Shown: positions 40,901 to 52,800 of the stretch, in pieces | Layout: the number at the start of each line of letters is the position of its first letter | Position numbering within the stretch: position 1 is the first letter of the stretch | DNA from: Pelargonium tetragonum | Taxonomy: Eukaryota > Streptophyta > Magnoliopsida > Geraniales > Geraniaceae | DNA: 64,000 bases | Assembly: GCA_036897445.1 (NCBI GenBank) | Contig: JAYMTL010000014.1 | Span: 145,560-209,559, forward strand | Reading direction: 5' to 3' | Program-made: the position numbers and the translations under genes | The notes under the pieces: model-generated | What the model was told of the DNA's origin: nothing | Seen by the model: only the letters and a program-made list of their open reading frames with translations | Database searches by the model: none

Positions 40901-43036
40901 AAAATTTAAGAGCAGGTTTAGTTTTCTTTCTTCAGAGTATTTTAGTTCCAAACTGAAGTCTTAAAAAGACAGGGCGTAAAATCTAAGGGGGTTATGCCCC
41001 TAGCTTCCTAATTTAGTTAAAAAAGTAACAGGGCCTAGAAACAAAACAAAAAAGGGACTTCCCTTATACACTTATATTTAATATTTTAAAGCTGTAACCT
41101 GGGTAAAGATTAAACTCTATTTTAAGGGAAGCTTTGTTTCGAGTCGAGGGATTGGAGCAATATAGCAAGGATTCAAAATGTAGCTAAAAAGGAACCACCA
41201 AAACTAAGAAATGAGTAAAGTATACTCAGTAAAATTCTACTAAAAGTCTTCTTATAGTATATAAGTAGCTTTTAGTTATAAATATAGGTTTTTTCAATAA
41301 AACCGGTGCGATATGCAAGATAAAGTAATAATATAGGGGTTAAGAGCTAGAGTGACTTATCATTTTCTTGTAAGGAGTTAGGGACCCTCTTTTTCAAGAG
41401 TAAAGGGATTTATGCTTCTGTTTTACACACCTACTAACGAGTCTCCCTGCCCAAGTCTTTCCTTTACTGTCTATTAATATATTAAGAATTTCCTTGCTAT
41501 ATACATCGCGCCTTTTTTATTAATAACTCATCATTACAGTAAACAGTAACTATTGCTAAACAAGAAATACAAAGGGTATCCTATAAAAAAGTTTTTGTAA
41601 CATAGAGTAATTACTTAAGGTTCCTATTCTTAAATTCTTATGCATTCAATGCAAAGGTTGCTATTTGAATTCTTGTCCCTAGTTTTTTGTAAATGGATTA
41701 CCTCTATTTTTTAGACTTGGGGGTCAGCCCCTTACTACACAACAAAGTTTACTGCTTAGTTATACATTCGGTAAATCCTTCTCGGAAATGTAAGCCTCCT
41801 GATTTTGACTCTAGATTTTAAGAGGGAACCTTATAGGCATTACTACATAGAATAGCTGCTTACTATATCAACACAAAACAAAAGAGCTTCCTTTTTGTCG
41901 AAGCACTTCTTTAATTATATTTATTTGCTATGAGAAATAGAAAAAAATGAACTGCGCAAGGATCCTTTTACTTCTATACGAAAGGGTCATTGTAATATTT
42001 CCACGTATTTATCTTATGTAAATTATGTAAAAACAAATGTGTTGATAATAGAACACTAGATCGCGATAGAGTTTACCCGAGGGGTCTTCTAGAGGGCGGC
42101 TTAAGTAAGGTGCCGTACTAGGTATATATGAACGAGCTCCTTTTTATTAGTTAGTGCGGAAATACTATTTAGGTAAGGGTAACAGAATAAGTTAAGACCC
42201 CAGTGCTGTAGTTATATAGCCGTAAAAAGGTTACACTATAGAAATAAAATAGAGATCGAAATCCTTTGCGAACATGTTCACAATAGTTTGAAACACTTAT
42301 TTATTATCTTTTTTTAGTTTAAACAGGGTTTTTCCCCTGCGGTTTTTATAGGCGCTCTCGCTGCAGAAAAGGCCCTGAAAACTCGGATTCGAAAAACAAA
42401 GGGAAGTGCATAAAAAAGACAAAAAGTCTTACGCCAGGTATATATTAAAACGCGGAACGAATTTTACCCATATTAAATTAAAAGGCGGATCCCTTTTAAT
42501 CTTTGACACCAAATGAGGTACTATTGGCATAGATCTAAAAAACTATCTTTATCCAAAAATCGAAGGGAAGTAGGAACCCTACATTTGCTAGCCCAGGGGC
42601 TTCTCACTAAAGAAATTCTACTAAGAATAAAGGGCGCTACTATACCTATGAGTATCTTTATCGTTAACAGAACTCTAAGTAAGGGCAACAGGGGTGTTTG
42701 CTTCACTTGGATTATCTTATTGCAGATTTCTTAACTTTGGACTGATATAAGGAACTTGATGAAAAGGAGTCTAAAAATGAGTTTAGTTTTTTGAAAGTCT
42801 CCCCTGCGTAAAACCCCTATCTGGGTAAAATATAGTCTTGGATTGAAGTCCTATTTCTAGTTATAACATTTCTTGTTTAGAGCTGCATCTTGAATTGAAA
42901 AATTGGGGTTCCAGAAAGTACTAAAAGGGGGCCCTCTCCGGATTTTTGAGGTTTTTATTACTTTTAAAAACTATATGCCATCCATTTCCGTGCTTTAATA
43001 TACACGGCGCTTTTCAGTAGCATAAGAAAAGGAAGC

Positions 43037-43402
43037 TTAAGGAAAAAGTGCCCTTAGACTATTTCGTTTGATCGTATTTCCTTTTTCGAGCAGTACTACT
43101 TGAATACGAGTGTTTAACTTACTTATAAAGTCTATCGGTGGTCCAGGGGAAAGCTTTGCTCTTATTGCATGACCCCTTTTAGAATAGAATATTTTTAGAT
43201 AGCGAATTCCATAAAGGTTCTCGTAGGATCGTAGAATATCCCGGAGCTCTTTGTACTTAATTAAAAGGATAACATAAAAGAAGTCTCTCGGGTAGTATTT
43301 AGTAAGTGACTTTACTTTAATACTAATGCCTTTTTCTTTCAGTATCCCAAACTCCTTTTGCATCTCACCAAAAGGACCCCGGATATGCCCTAGGATTATC
43401 AA
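43037..43402 (-). other. Longest open frame (121 codons), unidentified, possibly chance
   Basis: Starts with ATG at 43402 and ends with TAA. The predicted protein is basic and rich in Lys, Ile and Leu (for example SKLNTRIQVVLLEKGNTIKR near the end), without membrane segments, repeats or motifs I know. Codons follow the AT-rich filler, and there is no higher-GC island here. With a stop about every 14 codons, one or two stop-to-stop stretches of this length are expected in 64 kb on six frames. It merits a homology search but not a gene name. Confidence 0.15.
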
Positions 43403-44403
43403 GTGAACAAAAGTAGAAAATGCTAGAAAGTAGATATACAGATCAAGATTGCTTTACTCTGTAGTACTACGCAAAAAGGGGGCTCGGCTGAGATAAGGAT
43501 TCCGAAGGAGTTTGTGATTAGATTTTTGGGAAATAAGCAGATAGCAAACAGAAGGCTCAACTCTGAAAATATCTATGGTAGGTTATTTTAGAATTACACA
43601 AGAATCTATTTAGTAGGACAAACCCAGGGTTCTTTCAAGATCCCAGTTTTAACTTCTTGTACGGGAACTCGTGTAATTCAAGTAGGGCTTTGCTACGAGG
43701 AGGATTTGAACGCTCAATTAGACTGATTTTTACTAAAAAGTAACTTTAAGAAAAAGTAGTCGGCTAATTATAGAGCTCCTACAATTTCAACCTTTTTTGG
43801 AAGATTTTTTTGAAAAGTTATTAAACGCGGGTCCTAAGAAACTGAGGCATATAAAGTCTACTAGTTTAAAAAGCTTTAATTCCGAAAGGTTGTGCTATAG
43901 AAATGCTTTTAACTAAAAAAACCTCCATACTCCTTAAAATTCTTGGCTGGAGTAATTAAAATTTAGATTATACCTCTCAAAGTTTTTTGTTATTAATTAA
44001 AAAAGACTAAATACACTTATCTAAACTAAAATCTTGTTTCTGGTTATATACCTAAGTAGTGGCCGAAATAGCATGGACCTAAAAAGAGCCCTATTAAGAG
44101 CTCATGCAGTAGCTTTTGCGTACTATAAATTTCAAGAAACGAATTCTAAGACCGCTTTTACTAAACAAGAACCCTTTTAGGTGCCCTTATGTAGATTTTT
44201 CGCGAATTTATTTAAGGGTTCCTTTAGTGATCTCTATTTAATTCCTTAACTGTCGGGTTTGGAATAGCAAACTCTCCCTGAATCCTCTTTTTTATTAAGG
44301 TGTGGCTAGTGCTTTTGTCATTAAGTAGCAACCAATAGGAATTAGTTCCTTACATAAGCCACTAGTCGAGCTCGCAGCTTTAAATGTAAAAAAATATTCA
44401 AAC

Positions 44404-44420
44404 AGGTAATGTAATTAAAG
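44404..44420 (+). repeat. Dispersed 17-bp repeat, copy 2
   Basis: Exact copy of the 17-bp sequence at 37909-37925. Confidence 0.75.
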
Positions 44421-47400
44421 GACATATATGCCAACATAAATAAACTCCCTTTTATTATCTAATCACAAAGTCTTAACCTGCTCTACCAAAAGCAAAAGTC
44501 TGATAGATATATTTAGCTTATACTTTTTTTTGCGCAAGCTTTCCTTCCTTTTGGATACTTAAAAGACAAACAAAAGGGATTGCTGAATTTATAACCTTTC
44601 CTTGTTTACTACTAAATCTTATTCAAGGGAATACCCCTTAAGCACGCCCTAAAAGATAAAGTAATAGCACTCTTTTCTAATTAACTATAGGAGAATATTC
44701 CTGCCTCGGCTCTGTATTGAAACATTGAAACAGGGGGTTCCGCAATGATAAAACCCTTTTAGTTTCTTTTTATAAAGTTATATCTGTAAAGTAAGAAAAA
44801 CTCTAATTAAATTTTTTTAACTCGTTGCTTTTAGCAAAAAAGCCTCACTCAAGTCCTTTTTAACAAATTAGACTGACCTCTTCTTTAAAGATTTAGATCT
44901 ACGTTAGCCCAAAAGCTTCCACAGGTTTCTATTCCTTTATTTAGCTGGGGTATTTAAAGCTCTTCTCTATGCAATTATCCTCTTTTTCTATCCTGTATTT
45001 TTAACAAGTTCTTAACCGACCTGTTCCATTCTAAACGGCTTCCTCTATTAGAGTCCCTAAAAGATTTAAAAAAGAATGCTATTAACCATACTAAAACTTT
45101 TCTTTTAATATTTTAATAGCCGAATACTAACTAAATTCAGAACACCTTAAGAACAGGATAGTTTTTTATCCTAAGGATTTCCTGGAGGGTACTGCAAATA
45201 AAAACTAAAGATTCAATAAGCAAAGCTACTTTTAGGTCTCAAAGCAATGCGAAGCGTATAGATTTTGAAGTCAGTACAAGAACAAGAAGTTTATTCTCTT
45301 CTTTTCAGTTAGAGCTTTAAGGATTCGCTTTTTAGAAATGGGGACTCGTCCTACCTATTATTTCTTTAATATCATATAAGCACTAAAAATGAGAATAAGA
45401 CTTATAAGTTCAGGATCTTGTACTACTTTTCTACAAAGACCTAATACTAAAAAAAAGACCCCGATTTCTACCTACTCCTAAGCGCTTTGGTCTAGTAAAC
45501 TAATATACAACCCATAACAACAAAAAGTATAAAAATTTCACCTCTGCCCCAAAAAAGCATTAAATCCAATTACAGGGAACCCCTTATAGCTATCTATTTG
45601 TGTTAAGCTCCTAAAATTAGGTACCACTCCCCCAGAAAACCCTGTTAGATAAGCCTACCCGCTTTTTTAAAACTACAACAGCTATCCAAAATTATTGGAG
45701 TCTCTTATTTATAGAACCTTGCATTCCGTTTTTTATTATTTAGAAAACAGCTTATACTCATTATTTTTGTATTGGAATATAGGGGCCTGCCCTGTCTGTA
45801 AAGCTAGGGGATCCATCCTTATATTTACTACATATAATTGAAAATCAGGACTCTACCCCTAGCTCTCTTAACTAGATATCCAGATTAAAGCCTTTAATAA
45901 GCAAATCCTAGGCGCCAAAATAGCTGCATAGTAAGCGGCGTTTATTTTGAAGAGTTCCCTAAAGCGGGCATAAAGTCTCCTGGGTTAATAAATAGAGTAA
46001 CAATTGCTTGTGTAAAAAGAAAGAAAGTACAATAAAAAAAATATGAACAAGGGTTTATATGGGTTCTCAATACGTATTACTTATTTTCAAATATTAAATA
46101 TCAGGAGACCTCGAAAGGTGTATCTTATACCCTAGTAAGATTTACAAACGAGGAGCTTCCTTGCCCTATTCTATCTTTTTTTTTCGAAGGGGTTTCTCTT
46201 ACAGATGCTTCCTAAACTATCAAATCTTAAAAATATACTCCTAGGGCCTATAAGAAGGGTTCTAATCTCAAAAGACAAGACTGAATATGCAACTTAATAA
46301 TATACTTCTTCAAAAAAAGACTTTGAAAAAGAAGGGTTTTATTTATGCTAGTATTAGACTTAAAATGCCGAGGCTTTCTCTATAAGATAATAACTTAAGT
46401 TTAACGCTATTTACTTCTTAGTAAAGCGAGTATCCAAAGCTAGCCTTTCTCTTAGATACTATTATGAGAGTCCACTTTAATTTAATAACAGGTATGTCTT
46501 TTTTTACAAGGAAGCGGGATTTCCGAGATAGGTATAACCTTTGCCTTTATAAAGCGGCAAAATTTCGTTTTCCTTTCTTTACCGAACCGAGCAGGTTTTA
46601 CTAAGTATAGTCTTTTCTGGACCTACACTTAACTAACGTTTTGGTATCCTTTTGAGGAGCTTCGTTACTATCTTAAGTATAGGCAATCTAGTGTGAAAGG
46701 CCTTGCTTAGCTTATAAAAATACGTAAACTCCAGTTAGAAAGGGGCTTTGCTAAAGGAATACCCTTTAAATCAAGTGGAATAATCTAAACCAAAATTCAA
46801 AAATAAGAGGTATTGTAAATAAAGCAAAAGGAGCTTTTTTTAATAAACAATAGCAAAAACTTTAGTACAAGTAGTTACTCCCAGCGAGTTAGAGTATAAA
46901 TACAGCAAAACACTGAGGGATTTTAAGGAAAGAGCTTCTCTTCAATTATTCTATCAAAAAGAATCGCGTTTTCTAGAGAGATGCCTAGTAAGAATTCTAG
47001 GTCGGAGAGGAGGTTAAGAGTACAAAAAAGTAAATAGCAGGAATTGACTAAGAACTCTTTTAATACAGGGTTTTCGGGAGAGTATAAACTTACAAATTTA
47101 TAGAATTCTTAGGAAGAATAAAGGACTTACCTAGAGGTATGGAATAGAATTTTAGAGAAACAATGGGTAAGAAAACCCTACTCTAAATTTAGAGCATGTA
47201 CGGGAATTCGGCTTTAAGCTTAACTATAACTAAATTTAGTTTTTAATTAAGTCCCCTTTTCTTTTGCCAGGAGCTACTAAGAAGAAGAAGGTAACAAAAC
47301 AGCGCTAAAAACTTTCTAGTACTTAAAGGTTCCTCGTTTATTAGTATTAGGAATAGCTTGCATAAGTTTGTGCTATTCCTTAAAGTTTTCTATAGAAAAG

Positions 47401-48120
47401 GCAACCTTTTGTTTGAATTAATATACACTTGAAAAAGCAAGTTGAAGGTTTCCGGTCAGTATATTTTAATCAAAATAGAGTCTAATGTGGCTAGCTTCTT
47501 AACTTAAGAGGATTTCAGCGACAGTGCGAAGAAAAAGGTATAAAATTACGAATTAAACTCCTAAGTAGGAATCCGGGATATGCAAGTGTTGGGACCCAGG
47601 AAAACCTCATGTATTATCCCCTAAATTCCGTTTTTGCTAAAAAAGGAATAATACTGCTCTTTAGAAAGCGCTTATTCTACGCCTTTCCGGGAGCCTCTTT
47701 TTAGGCGGATCGAAAGTCGCAAAGTTAAAGGTGTAGAGCCATCCGCAAGGCTTTTTGGACAAGGAACTTCAAAAGTCAAAGTTATAAACCTGGTAGTATT
47801 AAAAACAGAGTCTTATCTTATAATAGGGGCTAGCCTTTTGATAAGGAAAGTCTGTGATATTTGTAAACGACTAAACTTAAGTGGATACTTTTTTCCTTAC
47901 TTTTTTGTAGAATTGTAGGGATTCTGCTTGACGCGATAAAATTCTTTAGAGGTTCAACCCTGCCTATTCCTAAAAGGTACTTAGCGACAGTATAAACTTC
48001 TCCATTATAGAAAAAGGGGTCCCCTAAATCCCCGTAGAGTAAATAGAATTTTCGTAGAATAATGTCGTAGCCTGTTTTTGAAACCCTATACTTTGTGCGG
48101 TTTCTGGAATCTCTTGTGGT

Positions 48121-48800
48121 TACTGGGATCCCTAAATTAAGTTTATATAATATTTATATCAATCTATCAATTTCTTAGACTTTCAAGGCCTATCCCTGGA
48201 AATGGCAATTCCTTGCGTGGAGAAATTGGGCAGATTTCACCCATCAATCCTTACCGCAATTCTACCTCTGTTTACGAATATAAAATGAATTTGACTCAAT
48301 CCACGAAACTCACTCATGAAGAATTGTTGGCTAGCATTTCTCTTTATGGTTTTTGCCAGGGTCTTTCCTGAAACAAAAGAATATAGGGTGGCTACCTTTC
48401 TTCCTGAGTTGATAGTATCTTGCTCTCTCTTAGTAAATAAGTCAATATATTTTCTTTTTTGAGAAGTTTCCCCGTTAGTGACTTAGTGCAAAAAATTCCA
48501 CTTCTCCGAGAATCACTGACTCTCTTTCTATCCCTGTTCTACTATTAAGCATTACCTCTGGTTCCTTGAAATCTCTATTCGATCAAGTCAACTTTTGATA
48601 TTTAACTTGGTTCATTCATAGGTGTTGCTCTTGTTCTTTATTGGCGGCTTAACCCATTCCTTAGTTTGTGAAATGTAAGTCCTAAACGCAGACTTTTCTC
48701 ACGCTTTTCTACGAGTGAGGGGGCAGATAACAAAATGGGTCTTTTTAGGGCTTTATCCGGTGTCTATGGGTTCGAGTCCCGCGAATAGATCTAAATAGCG
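48121..48800. other. Coding-like island, open on both strands, unidentified
   Basis: Composition is more balanced than the filler. On the plus strand 48141-48371 is open for 76 codons without an early ATG (contains GEIGQISPINPYRNSTSVYE). On the minus strand 48443-48237 is open for 68 codons (contains RKVATLYSFVSGKTLAKTIK), and a second minus frame upstream contains TGIERESVILGEVEFFALSH. The strands cannot both be genes across the overlap, and I recognise neither. Long open stretches on both strands mainly show that the patch is poor in TAA/TAG. It may be relict plant-type mtDNA. The T-arm remnant at 48765-48783 lies at its end. Confidence 0.35.
48721..48795 (+). other. tRNA T-arm-like remnant
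   Basis: TATGGG-TTCGAGT-CCCGCG (48765-48783) forms a short paired stem around a canonical seven-base T loop. The 45 bases upstream lack a recognisable D arm or anticodon stem, so this is at most a 3' tRNA fragment. It lies at the edge of the higher-GC patch at 48.1-48.8 kb. Confidence 0.25.
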
Positions 48801-49068
48801 GCTTTTTGAACAAGGCAAAAAGGTTCCCTTATCTAAAAGTAATCTACTAAAAATTCTATAGCCATAAGTAAGAAAGTAAGATAAGCTCGGTACGGATCCC
48901 TTCTACTTCAAATTAAGGGCGGGCGTCAAAGTAGGAAAGTACACTAGTTACATTTACAGTATTTTAGTCTCTAGTTGAGTTTCTGCGCAAGCCCACAGTA
49001 CAAAATCTCCTTTAAAGAGTACGTAACTTTATAATCATATTTAAAAGAGCTAGAGTTAGCTTATTTGC

Positions 49069-49341
49069 TTAAAACTCTGTATTTATCAGAAAGTTTTCGC
49101 CTCTTTTTGTATTAGTGACAGTGTAAGGCGGATCAGACTGTAAGCAGATAAAAGAGGGAGCTCCAAACAGAGTTAGCATAACCAGGGCGCGACCCCTTGA
49201 TAACACTCTAGCTAAAGCTATAAAATCTTGTTCTATTTGTTTCCTTTCGGAAGCAAGTAGCAAATTTACTCGATCCGAGTCATTTTTAATTATGGTAGGT
49301 ATCTCCTTTTGAAAAGATTCAGAGAGGTTAAATTTTAACAT
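49069..49341 (-). other. Open frame of 90 codons, unidentified, possibly chance
   Basis: Starts with ATG at 49341 and ends with TAA. The product would be soluble and mixed in charge, with a stretch SDRVNLLLASERKQIEQDFI in the first half and a more hydrophobic stretch near residues 50-65. I see no conserved motif, signal or family resemblance. It is the second longest ATG frame in the window and lies just beyond the island at 48.1-48.8 kb, with more balanced codons than most frames here. Its length is within what chance gives at this base composition. Confidence 0.15.
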
Positions 49342-52300
49342 TCTATAACAAAAGTATACATAAATAAGTCTTAATTTCTGTAAACAAAGAATCCTCTATC
49401 AAGCTTTTTTAGACGTTTGACAAATTAACTAAATCATTAAATACTCTTATAAAAGTATACTTATTCATTTTTAGCTGAATATAGTCAAGGTTCTAGTTTT
49501 TAATCCTGACCGAAGACTACCCATAATTTTAGGAATTCGCCTGCGATTTCCATATTTTAAAGTACCTAATGCTTTATATTCCCTGTGCAGACTTAAGCTC
49601 TGAGCGAGCCTCTTCTGAAGACCTTTATCGCCTCAGAAAAAATAACTGCTCAAATTTACCGGAAAGTCTAAGTCTAACGCGTTATCCTTATATTTATTAA
49701 TAGCTTCTTTAGAGAGTTGAAATAGGGGCCAAGAAATTCAAAAGGAATTTTTGAGATCCTTGTGTTGGTATTACAATACTTATATCAAGGGACCCCCGAC
49801 GCCCTAGTTGACTTCCGGCTTCATATACTCTAGCGAATCCTTTGATATTTAAATGAAATGAGTTAAGTCCTTCCAAGGCATAACCTAGTTTAGGATTGCG
49901 TATTTCTTACTCAAGCTTTTTATTACTTCACTAGTAGTTAGTTTTTTGCTTTGGCGGGCCTTTCGTAATACCTGGTAGAGGATTTTCTGCAAAAGCTTCT
50001 ATAACTTTTTTTGACATTTATAAAGTGTGCTTAAATTGCTTACTCAGCACCCTTGGAGCAGATTCTTTTCTGCCCAAACCCGCGAATAATTTCGGACTCT
50101 TTTATGTTTCTACTAGATCCTAGGGAGGATGCCGAGAAAAAATCCGTGTAGCAATGAATTTGTATTACAAACTGATATTCGTGAGGAGATTTTTTAATTA
50201 CTCAAAAAGCAGCGTCATAAAAGTGAATTTTATAGGTCTCTTTATTCCTTTAGTCAACCGAGTGCGGGGCTTTGAACCCTGCGCGAACACTACTCTCAGC
50301 TGCGTTTCGATCTACATCTACGGGTTCTTCAAAAAGCATATCAAAAAGAAAATATTAAACCAGTAAAATAAATTAATAGTCTAAAATAAATAATTACTCA
50401 TTAGAGAACATAAGTTCTTTTTTACCTTGTTATACCTATAGTGAAGAGTAACAGAACGCCTAGTATAAAGTTTTTCAGTCTCAGCTTCTTTTTTCTATTA
50501 GAGTTTTCAGTGTCCTGACAGCTGTCGGGTTCAATTTCAGGAAAATTTTTAAGTAGGAATAACTTAACATACCGATAAACGGAGCTTACATTGCGGATAC
50601 TCCTTATTTTCTTGACTGAACTTGCTATGTGCTAATTCCCCATATACCAAAAACCGGCTATTATACAGAATCCCTAAGGCGTACTTTCCAAATTATTCGT
50701 AAAGGAGTAGCCCGCATAGGTTTAAGAATTAGTTCTGATTTCCCTGTATACGCATTCCTTTTTACTGTTAATTATATCGACGCAATATTAGTATAATAGT
50801 CTCTATTGAAAACATAACTAAGCTGTTTAATTTAGCAGCGAAATTACCCACTACTCGAGCAGGGACTAACCCCAACTCTCAAGTGTTCCCAATCACAATA
50901 CGATTAGGATCGGGAAATTTTCAGGATTTTCTAACTATATGTTCTTTACACGAGAGTACTAGAATATTTTTTACTTTATAAAAACAGGTAAAACGTCTTT
51001 ATTTTTCGTAGTGGAGCTTTAGCTCTTATATTGCTAAACTCAAGCAAAGGGGATCAGATCCTTTTAGGCGTAATTTAACTATAACTAGGAGTGGGGGATT
51101 AATTAGAAAACAAGGGGACTCTTTCTTAACTTAGCTTCTTGGTTTATTAAACTAACGGGAGAATCTTTATTTACTGGGATGTAAAGCAATGCTATGAATA
51201 TTCTTTTGTACTTGGAAATAGAAAAGGGATTCTTAGTAGATATCTATACCGGAATAGGGTAGTCAGGGGCAGCACTTTGCCTTCTTGAATTGAATCAGAA
51301 ATTTTAGGTAAAACCTGCTAGTAAAACTAGTAAAAGATAATAGAAGGCTCAAAGTAAAACAATAAGCCCCCGCAATCTTAGAAAAGAAAGTAAAAAGAGA
51401 ATAAGTATCATTTACTTTATCAAGTTATACCTTAGAACCGGGTCAAAATTCAATCCCAGATCTATTAAATTCCAAACAATAGATCCTTTATAAAATAGAA
51501 TATAGGTAACACAAGGAACCCCAAAGTACATTCTCAGTCTAGTGCTATTTTTATTAAATCCTTAAGTTTAATTACTGGATTTTTTTAGTAATATTAACCA
51601 CTACCTGTTACTGTAGTATCACTTTGCAAATTCTCACCACTCTCTTGCTATCAGTATTAGTTAATAAACTAAAAGTACTTAGGTTTATTTTATAAATAAA
51701 CCTAACCAATATATCAAGCGTAACTCTACACTAAATATAAGTTTCTTCCTGTTTAAAAACTAACTTAACTTTAATAAGAAACAGAAAAAGTTCTTTTTGG
51801 TTTTCTAATATAGCTATAGTAACAAATATATGTTTGGTAGTTATGAAATGTGGGGTTCTTTTTAGAGGGCCGTTTTTTAATAAAACTTTCTGAGTTAGCA
51901 AACTATAGAATAGAGATATCAGTTATTACGTACTTTAGCCAAAACAAAGAAAACTTGTACTAGTACAAGAAAAGGAGTTTGTGGGATAGGATTTTCCTGC
52001 TACTGCATAATTTTTGACTCGATGCCATTGTTTAATACCTGAAATCCGTAGAATTCTACTTTATAATTAAAATATTATAATCTCAGTATTCCTTTTATTA
52101 TTGAGTAATGCTGCAAAAAAGGAGCTTGTAAGATAACTGCTAGTAACCTTATGTAGTTATCAAACGGATCTAAACTTTCTTTAAATTTTGGGAATTAAAC
52201 TCATATAATAATCTTGCAATTCTAAGGTAAAACCGATGTCGGAATTCCTAAAATGGCTAAACACATCTTTATGACCAGAATTTGAGAAGGGATTTACTCT

Positions 52301-52429
52301 TACTATTAGTGTATAAATTGCAGGTAGTGCACAAAAGATTTTACTACTATGAGAATTAAAAAGACTCTTGGTACTTACTTAACTTCGTAATTAGTTAAGT
52401 ATAATTCATATCGTAAAGCGTGGTGCAAA
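49342..52429. other. AT-rich non-coding DNA
   Basis: No gene recognised; longest frame 70 codons (50154-50366). Contains the 12-bp-arm inverted repeat at 51679-51705. Confidence 0.7.
51679..51705. repeat. Perfect inverted repeat, 12-bp arms, 3-nt spacer
   Basis: TTAGGTTTATTT (51679-51690), spacer TAT, then AAATAAACCTAA (51694-51705). The arms are perfectly complementary and could extrude as a cruciform or fold as an RNA hairpin. No gene adjoins it. Confidence 0.85.
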
Positions 52430-52800
52430 CCCATTTTCGCGGTGGGCTAGGGTGTTCTATGAAGTATATACATATTCTCGAAATCCCATGCGCTAGCAAG
52501 AAGTGGATACATTAATATCTTTTTTTTGTAATGTTAGGTCGCTTGTGTATGATTCCTGGTTAATGTTTTATTATTTTTTCGATTCATTAACTTCCTAGTT
52601 AAGGTAGGGGTAAAGCCCACCTGTTATAGGCCACGCAGAAACATTCTTGAAATGCCATACTCACTCAAATCATGGAATAGGCTAACAATCTTCTTAGTAA
52701 TTTCCTGGAATTGGTGTAAGATGAGTTTGCATGGCTCTTAGACGCTTTGAACCTTCGAACCCCTTGGTTCAGAGTTTAGCGCTATACTAATCGGAAAGTT
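52430..52800. other. Small balanced-composition island, unidentified
   Basis: The patch stands out from the filler by fewer TAG/TAA. On the minus strand a frame of about 38 codons ends with a TAA near 52630 (contains EITKKIVSLFHDLSEYGISR). A T-arm-like string GGTTCGAAGGTTCAAA occurs on the minus strand near 52750-52770 but does not fold as a tRNA. No known family was recognised. Confidence 0.25.

Larger units (their letters stand above)
29131..48120. other. Long AT-rich non-coding expanse
   Basis: No recognisable gene in about 19 kb. Apart from the unassigned 121-codon frame at 43037-43402, frames are at most 86 codons. The overlapping frames on opposite strands near 39570-39870 cannot both be genes and match nothing I know. 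It contains the 16-bp direct repeat near 29.7 kb, the hairpin at 36665-36696 and the 17-bp dispersed repeats. Confidence 0.7.

Noticed and set aside
43037-43402. A 121-codon ATG frame as a real gene
   Set aside because: At about 35% GC a stop is expected every ~14 codons, so one or two stop-free stretches of this length are expected by chance in 64 kb on six frames. Codons match the filler and no motif is recognised. Kept only as a low-confidence entry.
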